From: an uncultured Prevotellaceae bacterium
GTDB taxonomy: Bacteria; Bacteroidota; Bacteroidia; Bacteroidales; Muribaculaceae
Length of the DNA stretch: 43,063 nucleotides
Direction of reading: 5' to 3'
Assembly: GCA_900314215.1 (NCBI GenBank)
Contig: OMUK01000078.1
Location: 1 to 43,063, forward strand
Below, piece by piece: positions 7,893 to 19,154 of this stretch. The notes below the pieces were generated by a model. The model was given only the letters and a program-made list of their open reading frames with translations, made no database searches and was not told the DNA's origin. Each line of letters starts with the position of its first letter. Within the stretch, counting starts at the first letter, position 1. Both the position numbers and the translations under genes were made by a program.

Positions 7893-7930
7893 GGCCACAA
7901 AATTACAAAAAATTCTGTAACTTTGTGGCT
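7893..7930. promoter_or_regulatory. divergent, palindromic pair of promoters
   Basis: The minus-strand -7 box TAATTTTG (7905-7898) and plus-strand TAACTTTG (7918-7925) lie back to back, 12 nt apart. The flanks form an inverted repeat: GGCCACAAAATTAC (7893-7906) mirrors GTAACTTTGTGGCT (7917-7930) with two mismatches. Each -7 element therefore overlaps the region where the other promoter needs its -33 contact, suggesting mutual interference or a common regulator. Confidence 0.55.
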
Positions 7931-7931
7931 T

Positions 7932-8624
7932 ATGGAAACATTCTCGATTGAAAACTTGTGCCACGTGCACATCTACGGCGACACCAGCCGTAGCCTGCCC
8001 GTGGTGTATATCCACACCTTTGAGGGCGAGGGAGAGCAAGTGTGGCAGGAGTGCCAGAAGATGCAGACCCGGCGGCACATCTTGGTAGAAATCGCCGGGC
8101 TCGACTGGGATGCCAGCCTCACGCCGTGGCCCACAGGCCGGCTGTTTAAGAACGATGCTCCTTGCCCGGGGCTTGGCGCCCAGTGGCTGCAAGCACTCAC
8201 CAGCAGGGTCATTCCCGCCGTCGAGGCACGGCTGCAGCCCGCCACGCGGCGCTTGCTGGCCGGCTACTCGCTGGCTGGGATGTATGCCATCTGGGCGGCC
8301 TACAACACCGACGCCTTCGACGGTCTCATCTCGGGCTCGGGCTCATTCTGGTATCCCGACTTCATCGACTATGTGAAAACCCACGAGTTTAAGAAGGTGC
8401 CCTCGTGCATTTATTTCTCGCTGGGCGACAAGGAGACACGCCTCAAGAATGCTGTGCTCAACACCGTGGAGGAGCGCACACGCTGGCTCTGCGACCACTA
8501 TCAGGCCATGGGCATCAACACCGTGTTTCAGCTCAACAATGGCAACCACTACCAGCAACCAGCGTGGCGCATGGCCCGCGGCATCACCTGGGCTCTGCGT
8601 CAACCTGTGGCCCCGCAGCGTTGA
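7932..8624 (+). CDS. alpha/beta-hydrolase, putative esterase
   Basis: A 230-residue alpha/beta-hydrolase resembling the putative-esterase (COG2819/PF00756) group. The nucleophile elbow is GYSLAG with Ser113, the acid is likely Asp166 (SLGDKE), and the histidine is His206 (NNGNHYQQ), all in the right order. No signal peptide, so cytosolic. Relatives include siderophore and acyl-CoA esterases, but the substrate here is unknown. The ATG at 7932 is chosen over an in-frame upstream start at 7884 because the -7 box TAACTTTG (7918-7925) lies between them. That leaves only 6 nt between box and start codon, so the transcript is probably leaderless. Confidence 0.82.
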   Translation: METFSIENLCHVHIYGDTSRSLPVVYIHTFEGEGEQVWQECQKMQTRRHILVEIAGLDWDASLTPWPTGRLFKNDAPCPGLGAQWLQALTSRVIPAVEARLQPATRRLLAGYSLAGMYAIWAAYNTDAFDGLISGSGSFWYPDFIDYVKTHEFKKVPSCIYFSLGDKETRLKNAVLNTVEERTRWLCDHYQAMGINTVFQLNNGNHYQQPAWRMARGITWALRQPVAPQR

Positions 8625-8684
8625 AGTGCAGCCTGTGGCGATTAGCTTCCTCTTTTTTTATAAGGTATTCAGAAAACTTTTTTG

Positions 8685-8692
8685 TAAGTTTG
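8685..8692 (+). promoter_or_regulatory. -7 box TAAGTTTG for the ATPase/CYTH gene
   Basis: TAAGTTTG at 8685-8692, 30 nt before the ATG at 8723. No clear -33 element. Confidence 0.45.
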
Positions 8693-8722
8693 CATACTCA
8701 TTAACGAAACAACAACTCTTTT

Positions 8723-9820
8723 ATGGCAGATATCAAGAAAATAGTGCTCACTGGAGGCCCCTGCGCCGGAAAGACCACAGCATTGGTGAAAATCATCGAA
8801 CATTTCTCAAGCCTTGGCTACAAGGTGTTTACGATACCCGAGGTGCCCACCATGTTCACTCAGGCAGGCATGGACTACCTCACAACCAACAAGGAATTCT
8901 TCTACGAGGGCGAGAAAGCCACGCTTGAAGAGCAAATAGGCCTTGAGGACAAATTCTACCGCCTGGCCCAAACTTGCAAAGAGCCGGTGATTATCGTGTG
9001 CGACCGTGGCACCATGGACATCTCGGCCTACATGACGCCCGAGATGTGGGAGAGCATCACCCGTGCCGTGGGTACCAACACCAACGAGCTGCGCTCGCGC
9101 TACGATGCTGTGTTCCACCTGGTCTCGGCTGCCGATGGCGCCGAGCAGTACTACACCTTGAGCACCAATGCCCAGCGCCTGGAGAAGCCCGATGCCCAGG
9201 GCCTGGCCATCGCCCGCAGCCTCGACAAGAAGGTGATAAATGCCTGGAGTGGCCACCCGCACCACCGCATCATCAACAACCACGACGACTTCAACAAGAA
9301 GATACAGCGCGTGATCTATGAGATAAGCGCCGTGCTCGGCCTGCCACAGCCCATCGAGAACGAGGGTAAATACATCGTGGAGCTCACTGGCCCCATACCC
9401 GACTGCATCGAGAGCGAAATCACACAGACCTATCTCTCGGCCGACCCAGGTGTGGAGGTGCGCCTGCGCCGCCGCACGTGGAATGGCAAGACCGTGATTA
9501 TCCACCACACCAAGAGCCGCATCAGCGACAACGAGCAAATCGAGACCGAGCGCCAAATCAGCAACAACCTGTATCGCTCGCTCATGAAGCAGGCCGACCC
9601 CTATCGCACCACCATCCGCAAAAATCGCAAGAGCTTTGTGTGGAAAGGCCAGTCGTTTGAGCTCGACACCTATAAGGAGCCGTGCAAGGGCTTGCAGATA
9701 CTCGAGTGCAAGGGGGTGCCCAGTCTGCCCGAGGACAAGTTCCCGCCTTTCATCCACGTGGTGAAGGACATCACGGGCAACAAGGATTACTATAACTACA
9801 ACATGGCGCTCAAGAAATAG
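8723..9820 (+). CDS. P-loop NTPase (AAA_28) fused to a CYTH-like domain, TTD14-type
   Basis: A 365-residue two-domain cytosolic protein. The N-terminal P-loop domain (about 5-200) has Walker A GGPCAGKTT at 11-19 and an acidic motif CDRGTMD at 93-99, and resembles the AAA_28/NadR-kinase-like NTPases. The C-terminal part (about 215-360) looks like a CYTH/triphosphate-tunnel domain: charged alternating strands RLRRR, HHTKS, ETERQIS, IRKNRKS, FELDTYKEP and ILECKG. The same order occurs in animal TTD14, a GTP- and phosphoinositide-binding trafficking protein, whose bacterial relatives are uncharacterised. I infer nucleotide binding and possibly a triphosphate ligand. Downstream genes follow at 20 nt and by overlap, so it probably heads a three-gene operon. 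Confidence 0.82.
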   Translation: MADIKKIVLTGGPCAGKTTALVKIIEHFSSLGYKVFTIPEVPTMFTQAGMDYLTTNKEFFYEGEKATLEEQIGLEDKFYRLAQTCKEPVIIVCDRGTMDISAYMTPEMWESITRAVGTNTNELRSRYDAVFHLVSAADGAEQYYTLSTNAQRLEKPDAQGLAIARSLDKKVINAWSGHPHHRIINNHDDFNKKIQRVIYEISAVLGLPQPIENEGKYIVELTGPIPDCIESEITQTYLSADPGVEVRLRRRTWNGKTVIIHHTKSRISDNEQIETERQISNNLYRSLMKQADPYRTTIRKNRKSFVWKGQSFELDTYKEPCKGLQILECKGVPSLPEDKFPPFIHVVKDITGNKDYYNYNMALKK

Positions 9821-9839
9821 CACCTATTCTCAATGCCTT

Positions 9840-10901
9840 GTGTCAATCGCTGGTCACATATCTCACCTTGTATCGCGCGTGCAGGCGCTCTACCGCTACT
9901 GCACAGTGGGGGTGTGGACCGATGCGAGCACACACTGGTGGGTGTCGGCGGTGAAGATTGCCAACCTCTCGGTTCACAAGTTTCTCGACAAGAGGCTGCA
10001 AGACATGGCTTGCAACCTCACCTACCGCACGGTGCTAGCTGTGGTGCCTGCCTTGGCCATGCTCTTTGCCATAGGCCGCGGTTTTGGCTTTCAGAACCTG
10101 ATGCAGAGCGAGCTCATGCGCTATTTTCCTGCCCAGCGCAAGGCACTGCAAGAGGCCTCTCACTTTGTCGACAACTACCTGAGCCATGCCTCGCAGGGCG
10201 TGTTTGTGGGCATTGGCATCATCTTCATGTTGTGGACGCTCATTTCGCTCATGGGCAACGTGGAGAAGACCTTCAACAGCATTTGGGGCGTGCCGCACGA
10301 CCGGCCGTTCTTTCGCAAGGTGATCGACTACACGGCATTTCTCATTATCCTCCCGGTCATCATGATATGCTCGGCGGGCATTCAGGTAATGCTATCGACC
10401 ACACTCAACAACTCGCTCATCGCCGCCTCGGTCGTCTCGCCCTTGATGCACCGCCTGCTCGACTTCACGCCCATTGTGCTCGAGTGGGTTGCCTTTGTGC
10501 TGGCCTATAAGCTTATCCCCAACACGCGGGTGGCTATGAAGCCCGCCCTCATTTCGGGCTTGGTGTTTGGCACTGCATTCTACCTGGTGGAGTGGCTCTT
10601 TGTCACCGGCCAGATTTATGTGTCAAATTACAATGCAATCTACGGCAGTTTCGCCTTTGTGCTGCTGCTTTTAGTATGGCTTCAATTATCGTGGCTCATC
10701 GTGCTGATAGGCAATGTGCTGACCTATGCTATGCAGCACAATCACGACCCGTTCGGTGTCGACAATCTCGACGACTTGGAGCACGAGTATCTTGAGCGCA
10801 TGCGACAGGCCAGCCAGGAAATCATAACCTCGATGCGCGACAATCTACACAACGCCTCATCAACTCAATCAAGCAATGAAACAAAAGATAATGGCAAATA
10901 A
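9840..10901 (+). CDS. YihY/BrkB family inner-membrane protein
   Basis: A 353-residue membrane protein of the YihY/virulence factor BrkB family, long mis-named ribonuclease BN. About six hydrophobic helices are visible between residues 60 and 300 (LAVVPALAMLFAIG, IIFMLWTLISLMGNVE, LIILPVIMICSAGI, FALVYKLIPN-like VLAYKLIPN, FVLLLLVWLQLSWLIVLIG). Family marks are the early SYRTLLSLVPALA-like segment (TYRTVLAVVPAL) and FNSIWGV. Its role, perhaps transport, is not established. The start is GTG at 9840; the nearby ATG at 9833 is out of frame and the next in-frame ATG would cut into the conserved region. Its 3' end overlaps the Rid gene by 26 nt. Confidence 0.87.
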   Translation: MSIAGHISHLVSRVQALYRYCTVGVWTDASTHWWVSAVKIANLSVHKFLDKRLQDMACNLTYRTVLAVVPALAMLFAIGRGFGFQNLMQSELMRYFPAQRKALQEASHFVDNYLSHASQGVFVGIGIIFMLWTLISLMGNVEKTFNSIWGVPHDRPFFRKVIDYTAFLIILPVIMICSAGIQVMLSTTLNNSLIAASVVSPLMHRLLDFTPIVLEWVAFVLAYKLIPNTRVAMKPALISGLVFGTAFYLVEWLFVTGQIYVSNYNAIYGSFAFVLLLLVWLQLSWLIVLIGNVLTYAMQHNHDPFGVDNLDDLEHEYLERMRQASQEIITSMRDNLHNASSTQSSNETKDNGK

Positions 10902-11256
10902 CGCCCCTGCCGAGATTGGGGCCTACAGCAATGCCGTAAAGGTTGGAAAGTTCATTTTTGTCTCGGGCCAACTTCCCGTCGACCCTGCCACGGGGCAACT
11001 GCCTCGCGGTCTGCAGGCACAGACCAAGCAGGTGATTGAAAACGTGCGCCTCATCCTGGCCGATGCGGGCGCTACGCTCGACAATGTGGTGAAAACCACT
11101 GTGATGCTCAACGAGATGTTCCAGTTCAGCGAGATGAATGAGATCTATGCCAGCGAGTTCAAGGAGCCTTATCCTGCCCGCACCTCGCTTGCAGTGCAGG
11201 AACTGCCGCGCCACGCCCTCATCTGCCTCGATGTGGTGGCCGTGCTCGACGACTGA
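10876..11256 (+). CDS. Rid-family (RidA/YjgF) protein with altered active site
   Basis: A 126-residue trimeric-fold Rid protein. RidA hydrolyses reactive enamine/imine intermediates released by PLP enzymes. Tyr17 in IGAYSNA and Arg102 in YPARTS match the conserved ligand residues. The residue equivalent to E. coli RidA Glu120, counted from Arg105, is Cys117 here (ALICLDVV), with Asp119 two positions later. The hydrolytic glutamate therefore seems to be missing, and the protein may belong to another Rid subgroup. Starting at 10876 gives the normal family length and a 26-nt overlap with the upstream gene; 10891 is a second option. It ends the operon before the terminator at 11281. Confidence 0.87.
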   Translation: MKQKIMANNAPAEIGAYSNAVKVGKFIFVSGQLPVDPATGQLPRGLQAQTKQVIENVRLILADAGATLDNVVKTTVMLNEMFQFSEMNEIYASEFKEPYPARTSLAVQELPRHALICLDVVAVLDD

Positions 11257-11280
11257 TGCACACCGTCTGTATAAAATAGG

Positions 11281-11322
11281 GTAGAGGAGCCATTCCGTGC
11301 AGATTGGCTCCTCTACTACTTT
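11281..11322. terminator. intrinsic terminator between Rid and Lon genes
   Basis: A perfect 12-bp stem, GTAGAGGAGCCA (11281-11292) with TGGCTCCTCTAC (11305-11316), a 12-nt loop, and a short T tract after it. On the minus strand it follows the lon stop at 11335, so it can serve both convergent genes. Confidence 0.8.
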
Positions 11323-11334
11323 TATGTATAGGCG

Positions 11335-13791
<2,457 letters not shown>

Positions 13792-13814
13792 CATTAGTAT
13801 CAATCCAATTTTCA

Positions 13815-13851
13815 GGCCACAAAATTACTATATTCCTCTCCATTTTCCAAA
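13815..13851 (-). promoter_or_regulatory. lon promoter
   Basis: Minus-strand -33 TTTG (13851-13848), a 20-nt spacer, and -7 TAATTTTG (13827-13820) followed by TGGCC. The 14-base word GTAATTTTGTGGCC is identical to those before the histidine phosphatase and chromate-transporter genes. Confidence 0.65.
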
Positions 13852-13965
13852 GTTTTTCTGCACCACCTTTTTTGTATAGCCTGGCTCCAGGCCCTTGGAT
13901 TTTTTGCCGTTTCAAGGTCTTGGAAAAATTGGGAAAAAAAGGTTGGAGAATTAATGAGAAACTGG

Positions 13966-13973
13966 TAAATTTG
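13966..13973 (+). promoter_or_regulatory. -7 box TAAATTTG for the DUF3298-like gene
   Basis: TAAATTTG with TTG at 13943-13945, spacer 20 nt. The leader to the ATG at 14024 is about 45 nt. Confidence 0.55.
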
Positions 13974-14023
13974 TGTGTGACAATACAAATAAACCTTACC
14001 GACTTTTTAAAATTAAAACGATT

Positions 14024-14713
14024 ATGAAGAAAAGAATTATCATTCTGGCACTGCTCTCGGTACTCATGACCCTGGCCTATGCAGCCGAATCTGTGAAAAT
14101 GCATCACTTCTATGTGCACCGGTACAACCAGCTCGACTCGGTGCGCGTCGATGGCTATTTTGCAACGGGCCCTCGTGAGGTGGCCGACAAAATTAATGAT
14201 GCGATAGTCAAGGCAACTGTGGGCTACCATGGTGATTTCAAGCAAAGCTTTGTGTACCATTGCGACTCAGCCTATGCCGAGTTGAAGCACACTAGCGATG
14301 ATTGCGACATGGTGTTTTATTCGACTATTGACATGAAAATCATCTATGAGACCGATAAGTATGTTACGTTGGAGATAAATTTCTATGACTATGAAGGTGG
14401 CGCTCACGGCATAGATGGCATTACGGGTATCACATTCAATAAGATTGATGGCAGCCAAGTTACCTATGAGACGCTCGGCTTGAACAAAACCAAAGCTAAC
14501 CGGGCAAAGCGTGCTCAAGTATTCAGAATTTTGAAAAAGGAACTCTCATATCCTAAAGGATTAACTGGATTCCCTGAGGCAGAACCATATCTTACCGATA
14601 AGGGCGTGCATTTCCAGTATGAGCCCTATGAAATTGGTCCTTATGCGATGGGTGCCCCCTCGGTCGACATCTCCTACAGCCGGCTCAAGACTATCCTAGG
14701 CCCAGTGTTCTAG
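14024..14713 (+). CDS. secreted DUF3298/RsiV-like protein
   Basis: A 229-residue exported protein. The signal peptide is MKKRIIILALLSVLMTLAYA, cleaved before AES. The mature part has the hallmark of the DUF3298 (RsiV C-terminal-like) fold: strands IIYETDKYVTLEINFYDY followed by the GGAHG motif near 129-133 and TYETLGL. In RsiV this domain is extracellular and binds lysozyme, but Bacteroidetes members are free-standing and uncharacterised. I make no functional claim beyond envelope localisation. The ATG at 14024 is used; no better start is in frame. It is monocistronic; the 14714-14830 spacer to the convergent gene shows nothing that I can name. Confidence 0.75.
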   Translation: MKKRIIILALLSVLMTLAYAAESVKMHHFYVHRYNQLDSVRVDGYFATGPREVADKINDAIVKATVGYHGDFKQSFVYHCDSAYAELKHTSDDCDMVFYSTIDMKIIYETDKYVTLEINFYDYEGGAHGIDGITGITFNKIDGSQVTYETLGLNKTKANRAKRAQVFRILKKELSYPKGLTGFPEAEPYLTDKGVHFQYEPYEIGPYAMGAPSVDISYSRLKTILGPVF

Positions 14714-14830
14714 TTTAGTGTGTTGCAGTTCAAAAACTAAAAAGCCCTGCGAGCAGCCGCGATTGAGGCATGCTTGCAAGGCTATATCATGGAGTTGCTA
14801 TCCAGCAGAACGCCAATGTATTAAGAATGG

Positions 14831-15396
14831 CTATCGTCGAGATCCTCTGCGACGGGTGCCCTTTTTGTGTGTAGTCGTCTTTTTGCCGGTAAGCAGGTAG
14901 CCTAATCCAGCGTTCCTGATAGCGCTTATGTCATCTTCTTTTTCCCAGTGCAATTTGCCATCTAAAAGCACTACGCCAAAGTTGTCAATTCGCCAGTCGC
15001 CATTCTCATAGACGAGTTTCAATTTCACGTCAGTGTCTTTTCCAAAGTCGCTTGCCACAACCACGGCATTGGCATGGGTGTCGTCCACAACCTCGGCACT
15101 TCCAAAGCGCCACTTGGGGTTCTCGATGTCATTATTCTCAGGAAACCAGTGGCTGCCCCAGCCTAAGGAAATATCATCACCAGGATATTTCCTTTCAAGT
15201 ATATCTATGGCCTTAGATGTTGCAGCCCTCACTCTGTTGAAATCCTGACTGTAGAATGAATTGTCATCATTAGGTTGATTGAAGGTCTGTTCACAGAAGC
15301 TGATGACGCGCTGCTTCACGGTTGAGTTGTCGGTCTGTGCAATGGCCACGCCGCAGGTTGCAAGCATAGCGATCAAAAATGCAATTGTTTTTTCAT
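14831..15396 (-). CDS. secreted DUF3828-like protein, frameshifted in the signal peptide
   Basis: About 188 residues if intact. The body reads as a small secreted protein, with RVISFCEQTFNQ, YENGDWRIDNFGVVLLDGK and a basic tail KKGTRRRGSRR. Its pattern of a helical start followed by VYENGDWRIDN strands resembles DUF3828/lumazine-binding-like proteins. The natural start ATG (15396-15394) is followed by six A residues (15393-15388). With six A the frame hits TGA after six more codons. With seven A it reads MKKTIAFLIAMLATCGVAIA, a perfect signal peptide running straight into the body. Without the repair, only a TTG (15376) or an internal ATG (15367) could start it, both destroying the signal's charged end. 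Real frameshift, slippage-switch or sequencing error are all possible. Confidence 0.65.
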
Positions 15397-15514
15397 TTTG
15401 TTAGTAGTTTTTGAAATTGTTTTTGTTATGTGAGTTTTGGTCTCTTGGTTTGTCTAGAATCTTTATTGCCTCGTGGTAGAGGCCTTGGGAGCCGACTGCC
15501 GCCACGATGCACCA

Positions 15515-15522
15515 CAAAGGTA
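15515..15522 (-). promoter_or_regulatory. -7 box for the DUF3828-like gene
   Basis: Minus-strand TACCTTTG at 15522-15515. The leader to the ATG at 15396 would be about 110 nt and holds no obvious structure. Confidence 0.4.
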
Positions 15523-15584
15523 AAGAAATATTTTAAAACAGCACCTGATTTGATTGGAAATTTTTAATAGGAACGGGGGCTTGG

Positions 15585-15622
15585 CAGTTTTGTCAGTATC
15601 GACGGGTGACAAAATGACTGCC
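15585..15622. promoter_or_regulatory. inverted repeat upstream of groES, candidate activator site
   Basis: Half-sites GGCAGTTTTGTCA (15583-15595) and TGACAAAATGACTGCC (15607-15622) are inverted copies apart from a 3-nt insertion in the second, with an 11-nt spacer. The repeat lies about 20-60 nt upstream of the candidate sigma-54 promoter at 15643. It could bind a dimeric enhancer-binding protein, though such sites are usually further away. Confidence 0.5.
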
Positions 15623-15642
15623 GGGGGTGGCAGTTGGGCCTT

Positions 15643-15658
15643 TGGCACATTTTGTGCA
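15643..15658 (+). promoter_or_regulatory. candidate sigma-54 (-24/-12) promoter of groESL
   Basis: TGGCACATTTTGTGCA matches the RpoN consensus TGGCAC-N5-TTGCA with one mismatch. The invariant GG (15644-15645) and GC (15656-15657) are exactly 12 nt apart, as sigma-54 requires. Transcription would start near 15670, giving a leader of about 75 nt to groES. No CIRCE element is present. Confidence 0.6.
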
Positions 15659-15744
15659 ATGATTTGGGTGGGCTTGGGCGACCAGGTCCGCAACAATCAA
15701 TAAAATTGATATTATAAAACACAAATTTAAAAAATATTCTAATT

Positions 15745-16020
15745 ATGACAATCAAACCATTAAGTGACCGCGTTCTGATTGAGCCGGCTAAAGCCGAAGA
15801 AGTTACAGCAGGTGGTATTATTATCCCCGACAGTGCAAAAGAGAAGCCATTGAAGGGCACAGTGAAGGCTGTGGGCAATGGCACCAAAGACGAAGAGATG
15901 GTGGTGAAAGAGGGCGATACAGTGCTCTACGGCAAGTATGCCGGCACCGAGATTGAAGTCGACGGCAACAAGCTGCTCATGATGCGCCAGAGCGACATCC
16001 TGGGTATCGTGACCGAGTAA
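15745..16020 (+). CDS. groES: co-chaperonin GroES
   Basis: A 91-residue GroES, the heptameric lid of the GroEL folding chamber. It starts [14 protein letters not shown], has the mobile-loop region ([19 protein letters not shown], about 16-34) with the GGIIIP anchor, and ends [16 protein letters not shown]. Length and all motifs are normal. It leads the groES-groEL operon with a 75-nt gap to groEL. The promoter appears to be sigma-54-type (15643-15658) preceded by a palindrome, not a CIRCE/HrcA arrangement. Confidence 0.98.
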   Translation: MTIKPLSDRVLIEPAKAEEVTAGGIIIPDSAKEKPLKGTVKAVGNGTKDEEMVVKEGDTVLYGKYAGTEIEVDGNKLLMMRQSDILGIVTE

Positions 16021-16071
16021 TCACGCATCATCCATTTTACCTGTTACACATTTTATTATAACAACAACTAA

Positions 16072-17724
<1,653 letters not shown>

Positions 17725-17780
17725 TAAGCCTGTGAATACACAGCCAGCCATTAAAGCTGGCGTCCACAATAACAGAATAA

Positions 17781-17821
17781 ACAGAGGAATGTGGCAAGTT
17801 GTCATGTTCCCCTGTTTTTTT
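17781..17821 (+). terminator. groESL intrinsic terminator
   Basis: A 16-position stem with G-U pairs: ACAGAGGAATGTGGCA (17781-17796) pairs with TGTCATGTTCCCCTGT (17800-17815), followed by seven T (17815-17821). Confidence 0.75.
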
Positions 17822-17908
17822 ATGCCCGATTGTGACCGTGCCCCAAGAGCGGCTGCCTGTGGCAACCTGGGGCAATTTCGCATGAAGATGCAGGTAGTGA
17901 TGCGGCAA

Positions 17909-17940
17909 TTTGGCAGATTGCTCTATTTTCAATAACTTTG
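17909..17940 (+). promoter_or_regulatory. promoter of the polysaccharide-locus leading pair
   Basis: -33 TTTG (17909-17912), a 20-nt spacer, then -7 TAACTTTG (17933-17940). The ATG at 17949 lies 8 nt further, so the transcript is leaderless or nearly so. Confidence 0.7.
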
Positions 17941-17948
17941 TGCCCGCA

Positions 17949-19154
17949 ATGGACTTTTTAGCATCTTTTCAGCGACTCAAGCAATACTGCGAGAGCGAAG
18001 GTTTCAAGGGTTGGGACCCTTACGACGGTCTCAATTCCCGCCTGTTTCAAGCCTTGCCGTTATTGAAGCATAGCGCGCTATGCCGCCTTGTCGTGATACA
18101 GGGCTTCAAGCGGTCGCCCGTCAATCTGCGCCGCTTGGCCATGGTGCCTAAGGAGTACAATGCCAAGGGAATAGGACTGCTCTTGCAAGGCTGCTGCAAT
18201 GTGTTTGAGACAGTGAAGCGCAACCCCAGCCTGACACAGCAATTTGGCACACTCGATGCCATCAAGGCTCAAATCGCGAGCTTGGCACAGCTGCTGCTAT
18301 CGTTGCGCTCGCAAGGCGACTACCACGGCTCCTGCTGGGGCTACAACTTTGATTGGCAGTCGCGCCGCCAGTTTCTTTTTCCCAAATACACCCCCACTGT
18401 GGTAGCCACCAAGTTTGCCGCCACGGCCTTGCTCTCGGCCTATGAGATCACCCACGACGAGCAACTGCTGCAAGCCGCGCTGTCGTCGGCCGATTTTGTG
18501 ATGCAAGATCTGCACCGCACCCCGCTGGGCCCAGGCTTCCTGTTTTCCTACAGTCCGCTCAATGGCCACAACACGGTCTACAATGCCTCGCTGCTGGGCT
18601 CTGAGCTGCTGAGCATCGCTTATAGGCACACGGGCGACGATGCTTACCGCCAAGCCGCCCAAGCCTCGGTGGCTGCGTGCTGCCAGGCGCAAAACGCCGA
18701 TGGCTCGTGGTGCTATGGCTGCCAGCCGTTTCAAAACTGGATCGACAGCTTCCACACGGGCTACAACCTGGAGGCTCTGCAAGTATATGCCCATAACACG
18801 GGCGACCGCACCTGGGCTCCCAACATCGAGCGCGGCTTTGACTTTTATCTCAACAATTTCTTCCTAGCCGACGGCACGCCCAAGTATTATCACAACCGCA
18901 CTTATCCCATCGACATTCATTGCCCGGCACAGCTCATGGTCACACTCTCGGTCCTCGGCCGCTTCCAAGGGCACAAGCCTCTTGCATCCACTGTGATGCA
19001 GTGGACTATCGACCACATGCAGAGCAAAAAGGGATATTTTTATTATCAATTAAAAAAGACAATGAGCTCGCGTATCTCTTACATGCGCTGGAGCAATGCG
19101 TTCATGTATTACGCCATGAGCTATTATATGAAGGAAGTATATGCAACGAGTTAA
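17949..19154 (+). CDS. alpha/alpha-toroid (six-hairpin-like) protein of the polysaccharide locus
   Basis: A 401-residue protein without signal peptide. It is built of helix pairs with the spacing of alpha/alpha toroids (terpenoid-cyclase or glycoside-hydrolase-like barrels). Repeat-like segments include TKFAATALLSAYEI, NASLLGSELLSIAYRHTGD, CQAQNADGSWCYG, FHTGYNLEALQVYAHNTGD and PAQLMVTLSVLGRF. Aromatic/acidic clusters (CWGYNFDWQSR, about 127-137, and WIDSFHTGYN) line one end, as in enzymes of this fold. Homologues are sometimes labelled delta-aminolevulinate dehydratase; I see no support for that. It overlaps the WecG-type transferase by 14 nt, so a role in polymer assembly or modification is likely. 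The catalysed reaction is unknown. An upstream in-frame start at 17910 lies before the promoter and is rejected. Confidence 0.7.
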   Translation: MDFLASFQRLKQYCESEGFKGWDPYDGLNSRLFQALPLLKHSALCRLVVIQGFKRSPVNLRRLAMVPKEYNAKGIGLLLQGCCNVFETVKRNPSLTQQFGTLDAIKAQIASLAQLLLSLRSQGDYHGSCWGYNFDWQSRRQFLFPKYTPTVVATKFAATALLSAYEITHDEQLLQAALSSADFVMQDLHRTPLGPGFLFSYSPLNGHNTVYNASLLGSELLSIAYRHTGDDAYRQAAQASVAACCQAQNADGSWCYGCQPFQNWIDSFHTGYNLEALQVYAHNTGDRTWAPNIERGFDFYLNNFFLADGTPKYYHNRTYPIDIHCPAQLMVTLSVLGRFQGHKPLASTVMQWTIDHMQSKKGYFYYQLKKTMSSRISYMRWSNAFMYYAMSYYMKEVYATS

